Shown piece after piece: positions 41,236-49,622 of a stretch of 51,834 bases of DNA. How positions within the stretch are numbered: the stretch's first letter is position 1; each line of letters opens with the position of its first letter. The translations under genes and the position numbers were made by a program. The DNA lies in assembly GCA_008933835.1 (NCBI GenBank), contig WBUG01000018.1, positions 1 through 51,834 of the forward strand, read 5' to 3'. This DNA comes from Bacteroidota bacterium (GTDB lineage: Bacteria > Bacteroidota > Ignavibacteria > UBA10030 > UBA8401). The notes under the pieces were generated by a model. It did not search any database. It was not told where the DNA came from and worked only from the letters and a program-made list of their open reading frames with translations.

Positions 41236-42801
41236 TCATGGCATGACGGCCGCCGTGTCCGTCTTCACGGTCACGGGCGCCCAGATGCTTTCGTTCCCCA
41301 TCCGGTCCGACGCGGAGACGCCGACGGCGGTGAGGGTCTCGGTGCGCACGCGCGGCGCTTCATCCGCGCGGGCGTTCCGTACCGGTTCCGTCACGGTGCG
41401 GCGGAGCGGGAAGGTCCGTTCCGAACTTCCGCCGGAGACGATGTCGTACGTCCATACGGAATTGTACCGGTAGTAGAGCACCGACCGGAAGACGTCCGAG
41501 GGTGCTGCATGGCTCCACACGACGCGGAGCGAGTCCCCGTCCGTTGTGACGGTGACGGCCGGCGCGGCGGGAGCATCATCGTCCAGCCAGGGGGTCGGCG
41601 GCACGAGGGCGGGGCGTTGGTACGGTCCGGCGGTGAGCATCGGATTCATCACCGTGCTGTCGCGGAGGAACGCTTTCATGCTGAAGTGGACGTGTCCCGG
41701 TCCCTGTGGCACGAATCCCCGCGCGATCATGATCTGATTGAAGATCTCGTCGGCGGTCCGTTCGTCCCTCGGCCGGTTGATGATCATGCCGGGCCACAGG
41801 TGCCGTCCCTTCGTGTTCTCATTCGCCCACCAGCCGAGCAGCACCGGGAAGCTCTGCGGCACCTGGTTCACCGGCCAGTAGAGCTGCGGCGTCCAATAGT
41901 CGATCCACCCTTCGTTCAGCCACAGTTTGGCGTCCGCGAAGAGCCGGTTGTACTGGTCGTAGCCGGTGATGGAAGCGGGATAGCGCGGCCGCCAGATACC
42001 GAAGGGGCTGAGGCCGAACTTCACCGCCGGCTTCTCCGTCTTGATGCCGCGGTAGACCCGTTCGATGAACGTGTTCACATGCGAACGGCGCCAGTCCTCG
42101 CGCGAGAGGGGGCCGCCGCCGCTGCGGTACCGTTCCCAGCTCTCGTCGTCCGGGAACGTGCCGTCCCCGTACGGATAGAAGTAATCGTCGAAGTGGACAC
42201 CGTCGATGTCGTACCGCTTCACCACGTCCATCACCACGGCGTACGACAGGTCCTGCACCTCCTTCAGCGACGGGTCGAGCCAGTACAGGTCGCCACCCGT
42301 CTTGCGGACGAGCTCCGGCCGCTGTTTCGCGACGGACGTGGCGGGGATCTCGCGTCCGCCACGCGCGATGAAGGCGCGGTACGGATTGAACCAGGCGTGG
42401 AGCTCGATGCCGCGCTTGTGCGCCTCGTCGGTCCAGAACCGGAGCGGATCGTAGTACGGTTCCGGCGCCTTCCCCTGTTCCCCCGTGAGGTACGAGGACC
42501 ACGGCTCCAGGTCGCTGGCGTAGAGCGCATCGCAGTGGGGCCGCACCTGGAAGACGACGGCGTTCATCCGCAGCGCCGCGACGGTGTCCAGGATGGCGAG
42601 CGCCTCGCGCTGCTGCTCCTCCGTGGTGAGTCCCGGCCGGCTCGGCCAGTCGATGTTGCCGACGGTGGCGACCCAGACGCCGCGGAACTCGCGTTCCGCC
42701 GCCGGGAGTTCCGGCGGTTCGACGGTGACGCGGCCGCCGCCGCATCCGAAGAAAACGACGGTCGCCGCGAGGGCGGCGACCGTGGTGGTGACCTTGTTCA
42801 T
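41236..42801 (-). CDS. GH10-like (GHL10/DUF187) glycoside hydrolase lipoprotein
   Basis: 521 residues. The start at 42801 has GGAG upstream; the frame is open further but only as shadow. A lipoprotein signal (VVFFGCGG) precedes the GHL10 barrel, with FRGVWVATVGNIDWPSRPGL, VVFQVRPHCDALYASDLEPW, IELHAWFNPYRAF, DIDGVHFDDYFYPYG and the late WIDYWTPQLYW. These match the YngK/DUF187 family, thought to cut peptidoglycan-derived or other glycans. A C-terminal Ig/FnIII-like domain follows. It begins 20 bp after pntB (copy 1), so it may be co-transcribed with the transhydrogenase genes. Confidence 0.9.
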   Translation of the reverse strand: MNKVTTTVAALAATVVFFGCGGGRVTVEPPELPAAEREFRGVWVATVGNIDWPSRPGLTTEEQQREALAILDTVAALRMNAVVFQVRPHCDALYASDLEPWSSYLTGEQGKAPEPYYDPLRFWTDEAHKRGIELHAWFNPYRAFIARGGREIPATSVAKQRPELVRKTGGDLYWLDPSLKEVQDLSYAVVMDVVKRYDIDGVHFDDYFYPYGDGTFPDDESWERYRSGGGPLSREDWRRSHVNTFIERVYRGIKTEKPAVKFGLSPFGIWRPRYPASITGYDQYNRLFADAKLWLNEGWIDYWTPQLYWPVNQVPQSFPVLLGWWANENTKGRHLWPGMIINRPRDERTADEIFNQIMIARGFVPQGPGHVHFSMKAFLRDSTVMNPMLTAGPYQRPALVPPTPWLDDDAPAAPAVTVTTDGDSLRVVWSHAAPSDVFRSVLYYRYNSVWTYDIVSGGSSERTFPLRRTVTEPVRNARADEAPRVRTETLTAVGVSASDRMGNESIWAPVTVKTDTAAVMP

Positions 42802-42821
42802 GACGACTCCGTGCGGTCCGT

Positions 42822-44201
42822 TCAGACCTTTTTGAATTCCGCCACCAGTTCCTGCATCACGTTCTTCGCGTCGCCGAACAGCATCTTGGTGTTCGGCTCG
42901 TAGAAGAGGGGGTTCTCGATGCCGGCGAAGCCGGATGCCATGGACCGTTTCATCACGATGACGGTCTTGGCCTTGTCCACGTCGATGATGGGCATGCCGT
43001 AGATGGGGCTCGCCTTCTCGGTGCGGGCGGCGGGGTTCACCACGTCGTTCGCGCCGATGACGATGCAGACGTCCACCGTGTCCATCGTGGGATTGATGAC
43101 CTCCATCTCCAGCAGCTGGTCGTACGAGACGTTCGCCTCGGCCAGCAGCACGTTCATATGCCCCGGCATGCGTCCCGCCACCGGATGGATGGCGAACTCC
43201 ACCTTCGTGCCGCGTTTCTCCAGTTCGTCGCTCAGTTCGCGCACGGTGTGCTGCGCCTGCGCCACCGCCATGCCGTAGCCCGGCACCACCACCACGCGCT
43301 CCGCCTGTTCGAGCACGAACTTCGCGTCCTCGATGCCGATGCGCTGGATGGGACGCTCCTCGGCGAGCTTGGAGGTGTCCACCTGCGGCGTGCCGACGGC
43401 GCCGAAGAGCACGTTGGTGAACGAGCGGTTCATCGCCTTGCTCATGATGATGGAGAGGATGAAGCCGGACGACCCGTCCAGCGACCCCGCGATGATGAGC
43501 ACCTTGTTGTCGATGGCGAAGCCCGTCGCGGCGGCGGCGAGGCCGGCGTACGAGTTCATCAGCGAGATGACCACCGGCATGTCCGCCCCGCCGATGGGGA
43601 GCACGATGAAGACGCCGATAAGGAACGACAGGGCGATCATCGTGTAGAAGATGGCGTAGTCGTAGGGATTGAAGATGAGGTAGAGGAACATCCCGACCGT
43701 GACGAAGAAGAGGCTCACGTTGACGAGGTTCTGTCCCTTGTAGGTGATGGGGGCCCCCTTCACCATCTCGTTCAGTTTGGCGAACGCCATGAGCGAGCCG
43801 GTGACGGTGAGCGCGCCGAAGAGCACCTCGAACCCGAGGGCGCCCATGAGACCGTTGGTGATCTCGCCCAGGTGCCCCTTCTCGATGTACTCGTTGATGC
43901 CCACCAGCACGGCGGCCAGGGCACCGAAGGCGTGCGACAACGCGATCCGCTGCGGCATGGCGGTCATCGGCATGAAGATGGCCATCGCCGCGCCGATGGC
44001 GGAGCCGACGGCGATGCCGGCGATGATCCATTCCCACGTCACGATCTGCTTGCCGACGAGCGTGCCGATGACGGCGAAGAGCATCCCTGCCTCGGCCATG
44101 TGCATGCCGCGCCGGGCGGACTCGGGATGGCTGAGCCCCTTCAGACCCATGATGAAGAGGACGGACGAGAAGAGGTAGACGATCTCCATCATGTAGTTCA
44201 T
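42822..44201 (-). CDS. pntB: NAD(P) transhydrogenase subunit beta, copy 1
   Basis: 459 residues, normal for PntB. About eight hydrophobic segments (1-270) are followed by the NADP(H)-binding domain III, with VVVPGYGMAVAQAQH, IHPVAGRMPGHMNVLLAEA, VIGANDVVNP and KRSMASGFAGIENPLFY. With PntA it couples hydride transfer between NAD(H) and NADP(H) to proton movement across the inner membrane. His90 (ALSHAFGALAAVLVG) aligns with the proton-pathway His91 of E. coli PntB, whereas copy 2 has Asn there. It overlaps the adjacent alpha-2 gene by 4 bp. It is clearly diverged from copy 2, mainly in the membrane half. Confidence 0.94.
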   Translation of the reverse strand: MNYMMEIVYLFSSVLFIMGLKGLSHPESARRGMHMAEAGMLFAVIGTLVGKQIVTWEWIIAGIAVGSAIGAAMAIFMPMTAMPQRIALSHAFGALAAVLVGINEYIEKGHLGEITNGLMGALGFEVLFGALTVTGSLMAFAKLNEMVKGAPITYKGQNLVNVSLFFVTVGMFLYLIFNPYDYAIFYTMIALSFLIGVFIVLPIGGADMPVVISLMNSYAGLAAAATGFAIDNKVLIIAGSLDGSSGFILSIIMSKAMNRSFTNVLFGAVGTPQVDTSKLAEERPIQRIGIEDAKFVLEQAERVVVVPGYGMAVAQAQHTVRELSDELEKRGTKVEFAIHPVAGRMPGHMNVLLAEANVSYDQLLEMEVINPTMDTVDVCIVIGANDVVNPAARTEKASPIYGMPIIDVDKAKTVIVMKRSMASGFAGIENPLFYEPNTKMLFGDAKNVMQELVAEFKKV

Positions 44202-44485
44202 GACTTCTTCTCCCGCTTCCGGAACATCTTCAGCATCCGCTCGGTGATCATGAACCCGCCCACCACGTTGATGGTGGCGGCGGTGACGGCGACGAAGCCG
44301 AGCACCTGCCCGGTGAGGTGGTCGCTGCCGGCCGCCACGAGCGAGCCGACGAGCGAGATGCCCGAGATGGCGTTGGTGGCGGACATCAGCGGTGTGTGGA
44401 GCGTCGGCGTCACCTTCTTGATGATCTCGAACCCGACGAAGCCCGCCAGGATGAGGATGTAGATGGGATCGATGGAGAATGGCAT
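44198..44485 (-). CDS. pntAB: NAD(P) transhydrogenase subunit alpha-2, copy 1
   Basis: 95 residues with about three membrane helices. Family signature TLHTPLMSATNAISGISLVG, then INVVGGFMITERMLKMF. This is the membrane half of the alpha subunit, encoded separately as in other split transhydrogenases. It overlaps pntB copy 1 by 4 bp and lies 81 bp after pntB copy 2. It has a second version at 45934-46236. Confidence 0.93.
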   Translation of the reverse strand: MPFSIDPIYILILAGFVGFEIIKKVTPTLHTPLMSATNAISGISLVGSLVAAGSDHLTGQVLGFVAVTAATINVVGGFMITERMLKMFRKREKKS

Positions 44486-44566
44486 TGCGTCCTCGTGTTG
44501 GAGCGGGACCGCCGTCAGGGCCGGTCCGCGCGGTTGTTCATGCTGCGGCGATGCGGCGGGACCGCA

Positions 44567-45937
44567 TCACGTCCGTTTGAACTCGGAGACGAGCTCCTGC
44601 AGCACCGCCTTCGCGTCGCCGAAGAGCATCCGGGTGTTCTCTTTATAGAAGAGCGGGTTCTCGATGCCGGCGAATCCGGCCGCCATGGAACGTTTCATGA
44701 CGATGACGGTGCGGGCCTTGTCCACATTGATGATCGGCATGCCGAAGATGGGGCTCGACGCGTCCTCCCGCGCCGCGGGGTTCACGACGTCGTTCGCGCC
44801 AATGACCACCGCCACGTCCACCGCGTCGATGCCGGGATTGACGTCGTCCATCTCCTTCAGCAGGTCGTACGACACGTTCGCTTCGGCCAGCAGCACGTTC
44901 ATATGCCCCGGCATGCGTCCCGCCACCGGATGGATGGCGAACGCGACCTCGGCGCCGTTCTTCTCCAGCAGCGCGGCGAGCTCGTGACAGGCGTGCTGCG
45001 CCTGCGCCACCGCCAGGCCGTAGCCGGGGACGAAGAGGACCGAACCGGCCGCTTCGAGCAGCGCGTACGCGTCCGGCGCGGTGAGGGACTTCACTTCCCC
45101 CTTCTCGCCCGCCGACGCTTTCGCGGTGACGGAACCGAAGCCGCTGAAGAGCACGTTCGCCAGCGACCGGTTCATCGCCTTGCACATGATGTTGGTGAGG
45201 ATGATGCCGCTGGCCCCCACGAGCGAGCCGGTGACGATGAGCACCGTGTTCTGGATGACGAATCCGGCGAGGCATCCCGCGATGCCGGAGTAGCTGTTCA
45301 GCAGCGAGATGACCACCGGCATGTCCGCCCCGCCGATGGGGATGACCGACGTGACGCCGAGCAGGAGACCGACGCCGACCAGCGCGATGAAGATGGGATA
45401 ATTGTTCGCGGGGTCCATCGAGAAGAGGACGCCGCCGGCGAACACCGACAGCAGCACGGCGGCGTTCAGCGTCTGCTGGCCCCGGAAGAGGATCGGCTTC
45501 CCGGTCATCACTTCCTTGAGCTTCGCCCAGGCGATGACGCTTCCGGAGAAGGTGAGCCCCCCCACCACCACGGTGAGGAAGGTGGTGACGGCGGTGTAGA
45601 GGTCCGCCGACGGGTTCTTGTGGTACTCCGCCCAGCCGACGAGCAGGCTCGCCAGTCCGCCGAAGCCGTTGAGCAGCGCCACCATCTGCGGCATCTCGGT
45701 CATCTTCACGACCCGAGCGAGCACTGCCCCCGCCGCGGAACCGATGACCATGCCGAGGAGGATGAACTCCGGCGTGAGGATCCGGAAATGGATGAGCGTT
45801 CCGAGCACCGCCAGGAACATGCCGAGCGAGGAGAGGAGGTTCCCTTTCCGCGCCGTGGCCGGCGCGCTCATGCGCTTGATGCCGACGACGAAGAGGACCG
45901 CCGCCGCGATGTACACCATCTCTGCGAGGAACGTCAT
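44567..45937 (-). CDS. pntB: NAD(P) transhydrogenase subunit beta, copy 2
   Basis: 456 residues. Same domain order as copy 1: a membrane part, then NADP(H)-binding domain III with LFVPGYGLAVAQAQH, IHPVAGRMPGHMNVLLAEA, VIGANDVVNP and KRSMAAGFAGIENPLFY. Position 90 is Asn (ALLNGFGGLASLLVG) where copy 1 and E. coli have His. It is directly next to its own alpha-2 gene (4-bp overlap) and is the pair adjacent to pntAA, so it is probably the standard pair of this operon. Confidence 0.94.
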   Translation of the reverse strand: MTFLAEMVYIAAAVLFVVGIKRMSAPATARKGNLLSSLGMFLAVLGTLIHFRILTPEFILLGMVIGSAAGAVLARVVKMTEMPQMVALLNGFGGLASLLVGWAEYHKNPSADLYTAVTTFLTVVVGGLTFSGSVIAWAKLKEVMTGKPILFRGQQTLNAAVLLSVFAGGVLFSMDPANNYPIFIALVGVGLLLGVTSVIPIGGADMPVVISLLNSYSGIAGCLAGFVIQNTVLIVTGSLVGASGIILTNIMCKAMNRSLANVLFSGFGSVTAKASAGEKGEVKSLTAPDAYALLEAAGSVLFVPGYGLAVAQAQHACHELAALLEKNGAEVAFAIHPVAGRMPGHMNVLLAEANVSYDLLKEMDDVNPGIDAVDVAVVIGANDVVNPAAREDASSPIFGMPIINVDKARTVIVMKRSMAAGFAGIENPLFYKENTRMLFGDAKAVLQELVSEFKRT

Positions 45938-46236
45938 GGTTTCGGTTCCTCGTGCTTCTTGAACATCGAGAGCATCCGGTTCGTCACGAGGTACCCCCCC
46001 ACGACGTTGATCATCGCGAACGCGACGGCCGCCGTGCCGAGCAGCGTGCTGACCCAGTTATGCCCCTCTCCCGCCGCCACGAGCGCGGCGACCACCGTAA
46101 TGCCGGAGATGGCGTTCGAGCCGGACATGAGGGGCGTGTGGAGGATGGAGGGGACCTTGGAGATGACCTCCGTGCCGAGCAGGATGGCCACCACGAAGAT
46201 CATGAGCAGGAACGGAAGGACGGTCAGGATGTCCAT
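45934..46236 (-). CDS. pntAB: NAD(P) transhydrogenase subunit alpha-2, copy 2
   Basis: 100 residues with about three membrane helices. SILHTPLMSGSNAISGITVV and INVVGGYLVTNRMLSMF are the family motifs. It starts 1 bp after the pntAA stop and overlaps pntB copy 2 by 4 bp, so the three form a tight coupled set. Confidence 0.93.
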   Translation of the reverse strand: MDILTVLPFLLMIFVVAILLGTEVISKVPSILHTPLMSGSNAISGITVVAALVAAGEGHNWVSTLLGTAAVAFAMINVVGGYLVTNRMLSMFKKHEEPKP

Positions 46237-46237
46237 C

Positions 46238-47380
46238 TCACTTCACCCCCTCCTTCTTCGGCGCGAACGTCGGATGGACCACCGCGCCGGCGTGGGTGAT
46301 GAGGCAGCCTTTGATGATGTCGTCGTCGAGCTTCAGTTCGAACCGCTTGGACTCCTTGGACCAGAACTCCTCGAGCAGGTTCGTGAGGTTGTTCGTGTAC
46401 ATCTGGCTGGCGTTCACCGCCGCCTTCCCCGGCATGTTGGCGACGCCGACGATGCGGACGCCGTTCTTCACCACCGTCTTACCGAGCACCGCCCCTTCCA
46501 CGTTACCGCCGGTCTCCACCGCCAGATCCACCACCACGGAGCCGGGACGCATGGCGGCCACCATCTCCTTCGTGACGATGACCGGAGCCTTCCGGCCGAA
46601 CACCTGCGCCGTGGTGATGACCACGTCCGCCTGGGCGCAGTACTGTTTCATCACGTCGCGCTGCTTCTTCAGCTGCTCCTCGGTGAGCGCCTTGGCGTAT
46701 CCCTGCGTGGTCTGCCCGGTCTCCCCCAGGTCCACCTCGACGAACTTGGCGCCGAGGGAGAGGACATCGTTCTTGGCGACGGGCCGCGTGTCGAACGCGT
46801 CCACCTTGGCGCCGAGCCGCTTCGCCGTGGCGATGGCCTGCAGCCCCGCCACGCCGGCGCCGATGACGAACACGCGCGACGGCTGGATGGTGCCGGCCGG
46901 CGTCATCATCATCGGGAAGATCTTCGCGAGCTGTTCCGCCGCCAGGATGACGGCGGCGTATCCGGCGAGGCTCGCCTGCGAGCTGAGGGCGTCCAACTTC
47001 TGCGCCCGCGTCGACCGCGGGATCATCTCCATCGAGATGGCCGAGACCTTCTGCTTCGCCATCGCCGCCATGAGCGCCGGCTCGTTGAACGGGTCGAGGT
47101 ACGAGATGTGCACGCTCCCCTTCTTCAGTCCGGCCACCTCCTTCAGCTCCGGTTTGCGCAGCCGCAGGACGATGTCGCCGGCGGCGAGCAGTTTCTTCCG
47201 GTTCTTCTCCACGGCGGCCCCGGCCTTCGCGTACTCCGCATCGGCGATGCCGAGCGAGGCGCCCAGGCCCGCCTCGACGGTGACGGCGGCCCCCTTCTTC
47301 ACGAGCTTGTCGACGCCGGCGGGAAGCATGGGGACGCGGACTTCGGTCTTGACGTTCTCTTTCGGGATGACGATGTGCAT
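46238..47380 (-). CDS. pntAA: NAD(P) transhydrogenase subunit alpha-1 (NAD-binding)
   Basis: 380 residues. This is the soluble dI component, alanine-dehydrogenase-like, with MHIVIPKENVKTEVRVPMLP at the N-terminus, the NAD-binding loop VFVIGAGVAGLQAIATAKRL and DAFDTRPVAKNDV, and a late VGVANMPGKAA. It accepts or donates hydride at NAD(H). It is the first gene of the unit, divergent from the sigma-factor gene. Only one alpha-1 gene is present for two alpha-2/beta pairs. Confidence 0.95.
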   Translation of the reverse strand: MHIVIPKENVKTEVRVPMLPAGVDKLVKKGAAVTVEAGLGASLGIADAEYAKAGAAVEKNRKKLLAAGDIVLRLRKPELKEVAGLKKGSVHISYLDPFNEPALMAAMAKQKVSAISMEMIPRSTRAQKLDALSSQASLAGYAAVILAAEQLAKIFPMMMTPAGTIQPSRVFVIGAGVAGLQAIATAKRLGAKVDAFDTRPVAKNDVLSLGAKFVEVDLGETGQTTQGYAKALTEEQLKKQRDVMKQYCAQADVVITTAQVFGRKAPVIVTKEMVAAMRPGSVVVDLAVETGGNVEGAVLGKTVVKNGVRIVGVANMPGKAAVNASQMYTNNLTNLLEEFWSKESKRFELKLDDDIIKGCLITHAGAVVHPTFAPKKEGVK

Positions 47381-47452
47381 GGTTCGGCTCTCTTTCGTTC
47401 GTAGAATCGTTCAATATATCAATCCTTTGCATGGACAGCAAGGTTCAAATTC

Positions 47453-47482
47453 TTGTAACTCTGCACCGTTTTTGGTACTTTG
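47453..47482 (+). promoter_or_regulatory. Candidate -33/-7 promoter of the sigma-factor operon
   Basis: TTG at 47453 and TACTTTG at 47476 are 20 nt apart, close to the Bacteroidota consensus TTG and TAnnTTTG. It lies about 100 bp before the chosen start, in the divergent gap 47381-47580. Confidence 0.45.
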
Positions 47483-47580
47483 AGGCGTTCACACGTCCCC
47501 GACCCGAGGAACTTGCTCCCCCCGTCCGCTGTTATCCCCCACAGAACGGGCGGCCGCGGGGAGCCCATCACGAAAGCCGA

Positions 47581-48204
47581 ATGTTCCCCATCGCTCTGGC
47601 ACTCGCCGCCAAGGACCCCCGCCATGCGGAGTTCGAAGCGCAGGCGGTGCCGCACATGGAAGTGCTCTACAACTACGCGCTCCGCACCACCGGCAACGCC
47701 GACGACGCGAACGACCTTCTGCAGGAGACCTTCCTGAAGGCGTACCGCTTCTGGGACAAGTTCGAGCAAGGAACGAACCTGCGGGCGTGGTTGTTCAGGA
47801 TCATGAAGAACACGTACATCAACCAGTACCGGAAGGACTCGAAGGAACCGGACACGGTCGATTACGACGAGGTCGAGGGATACTACAACATCATCCGGGA
47901 CGACACGTCGGACGATAACGACCTGCAGCGGAAGATGTTCGGGCAGCTGCTGGACGACGACGTGACGAAGGCCCTGGAGACCCTGCCGGAGGAGTTCCGG
48001 ACCGCGGTCATCCTCTCGGACATCGAAGGGATGACGTACGAAGAGATCGCGGAGTTCCTCCAGATACCGGTCGGAACCGTCCGCTCGCGACTGCACCGGG
48101 GACGGAAACTGCTCTACACTCAACTGTACCATTATGCGAAGGAACGGGGATTCATCGGACGGGGCGGACATGACGGATCACCCGAGACGGAGACGGCATC
48201 GTGA
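47581..48204 (+). CDS. ECF RNA polymerase sigma factor
   Basis: 207 residues. The start at 47581 (MFPIALALAAKD) is preferred over an upstream in-frame Met at 47431 that lies before the candidate promoter. Region 2 is ANDLLQETFLKAYRFWDKFE with LRAWLFRIMKNTYINQYRK; region 4 is LPEEFRTAVILSDIEGMTYE and YEEIAEFLQIPVGTVRSRLH, the promoter -35-type recognition helix. It overlaps the anti-sigma gene by 4 bp, the usual arrangement for a sigma factor held inactive by its partner. An envelope or redox stress role is suggested by the TlpA-like gene that follows, but the signal is unknown. Confidence 0.95.
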   Translation: MFPIALALAAKDPRHAEFEAQAVPHMEVLYNYALRTTGNADDANDLLQETFLKAYRFWDKFEQGTNLRAWLFRIMKNTYINQYRKDSKEPDTVDYDEVEGYYNIIRDDTSDDNDLQRKMFGQLLDDDVTKALETLPEEFRTAVILSDIEGMTYEEIAEFLQIPVGTVRSRLHRGRKLLYTQLYHYAKERGFIGRGGHDGSPETETAS

Positions 48205-48995
48205 ACTGCACTGAATTCCATGATTGCGCGTGCGAGGTGGTGGACCGCCGGCTGAGCGACGACCGGACGAAGGAACTGCTGCAGCACGCCCAGGTCTGTC
48301 CGCACTGCCGGTACGAACTGCAGGCACTGGCCGCCGCCAAGCAGGCGGTGCACGACAAGGTGCCGATGGTCAGCGTGCCGGCATCGCTCTATTATTCCAT
48401 CCTTGACCGGACCGTCCACCGCTCCGGCCTCTCCTGGTTCTCGCGGCTCTTCGGCGTCCGCCTCAACCCGGTCATCGCGGTGACCGCACTGCTCACGGTG
48501 GCGGTCGGGGTCTACTCGCTCCTCAACCCGTACGCGACCGTGTCGGACGACGCGAACATCATCCGGCAGTCCCTCTCCAACTACCAGGCGGTCATCGGCG
48601 GCGCCATCAAGCCGCAGATGGTCGGCGAGAGCGACCGCGTCCGCACCTTCCTCGAACAGGGGGTCGCCTTCGACGTGAACGTCCCACGGATGAAGGACTG
48701 CAACTCCTGCGCCGGCGTCCTCTCGGACTTCAACGGAGTGAAACTGGCGCACGTCGTCTACCAGATCGGCGACGACATCGTCTACATCTACCAGGCGGAC
48801 ATGAGCGAAGCGATGAAGGGAGAGCGCATCGGGCTCCCGGAGAAGGCGAAGGACGAACTGACCCGCACGGACTGGTACATCGAAGAGAATCCCGACGGCC
48901 GGACGGTCGTCCTCTGGAAGTACAAGAACACGCTCTGCGCCGCCGTCAGCGGCATGAAGAAGAGCGAACTCCTCTCCCTGCTCACGAAACGCTGA
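48201..48995 (+). CDS. Zinc-finger anti-sigma factor, membrane-anchored
   Basis: 264 residues. The N-terminal anti-sigma domain has the zf-HC2 motif HAQVCPHC (H-x3-C-x2-C) in a helical segment. A hydrophobic helix (about 90-110, VIAVTALLTVAVGVYSLL) anchors it, leaving a ~150-residue C-terminal domain outside the cytoplasm. That domain contains CNSCAG and an unpaired-looking Cys near the end (NTLCAAVSG), so redox sensing is possible (inference). It overlaps the sigma gene by 4 bp and precedes the TlpA-like gene by 4 bp. Confidence 0.92.
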   Translation: MNCTEFHDCACEVVDRRLSDDRTKELLQHAQVCPHCRYELQALAAAKQAVHDKVPMVSVPASLYYSILDRTVHRSGLSWFSRLFGVRLNPVIAVTALLTVAVGVYSLLNPYATVSDDANIIRQSLSNYQAVIGGAIKPQMVGESDRVRTFLEQGVAFDVNVPRMKDCNSCAGVLSDFNGVKLAHVVYQIGDDIVYIYQADMSEAMKGERIGLPEKAKDELTRTDWYIEENPDGRTVVLWKYKNTLCAAVSGMKKSELLSLLTKR

Positions 48996-48999
48996 GACC

Positions 49000-49566
49000 A
49001 TGACGCTCCGGACCCTCTCCCTGCCCATCATCGCCCTCCTGCTCGCGGGATGCGGCGACGCCAAGAACGACAAGAACGCTCCCGCCGCCGGCAACGCGCG
49101 GTACGTGCAGAACGTTTCGCACGTCATCGAAGCGGGACCCGCCGCGGGGACGAAAGCGCCGGACTTCTCGTGGTACGACGGGAACGGAGCGAAGGTCTCC
49201 CTCTCCGAGGTCGCGAAGGACCGTCCGGTGCTCATCAACTTCTGGGCGACGTGGTGCGGTCCGTGCGTGCGCGAGATACCGGACCTGGTGGCGCTCAACG
49301 AGGAGTACGCCGCGAAGGGTGCGCTCATCATCGGCGTGTCGGTGGACCAGGACGACGACGCGCTGACGCTCGTCTCCGATTTCGCGAAGGAGAAAGGAAT
49401 GACGTATCCGGTCATCATCGACAACGGCGGCATCGCGAAGGCGTACGGCGGCATCCAGGGGATACCGACGACGTTCTATGTGGACCGGAACGGCGTCATC
49501 CGGAACACGCTGGTGGGGATGCGGGACAAGGAGACGTTCGCGAAGGAGTTCGACGCGGTGATGTGA
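49000..49566 (+). CDS. TlpA/ResA-like thioredoxin lipoprotein
   Basis: 188 residues. The signal has a lipobox (IALLLAGCGD), so the protein is lipid-anchored in the envelope. The thioredoxin-fold domain (about 50-188) has PDFSWYDGNGAKVSLSEV, the active site NFWATWCGPC (Cys86, Cys89) and the cis-Pro loop GIPTTFYVDRNG. It likely reduces disulfides in the periplasm, for example for cytochrome c maturation or repair of oxidised proteins. It lies 4 bp after the anti-sigma gene and is followed by a terminator, so sigma, anti-sigma and TlpA-like form one operon. Confidence 0.94.
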   Translation: MTLRTLSLPIIALLLAGCGDAKNDKNAPAAGNARYVQNVSHVIEAGPAAGTKAPDFSWYDGNGAKVSLSEVAKDRPVLINFWATWCGPCVREIPDLVALNEEYAAKGALIIGVSVDQDDDALTLVSDFAKEKGMTYPVIIDNGGIAKAYGGIQGIPTTFYVDRNGVIRNTLVGMRDKETFAKEFDAVM

Positions 49567-49589
49567 GGGACGGAATAACCTGAAACAGC

Positions 49590-49622
49590 GAACCCCGTGC
49601 ACGGCGCGGGGTTCTTCGTTTT
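49590..49622 (+). terminator. Intrinsic terminator of the sigma-factor operon
   Basis: GAACCCCG (49590-49597) pairs with CGGGGTTC (49607-49614), followed by TTCGTTTT. The T-run reaches the stop of the convergent phosphoesterase gene. Confidence 0.8.
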
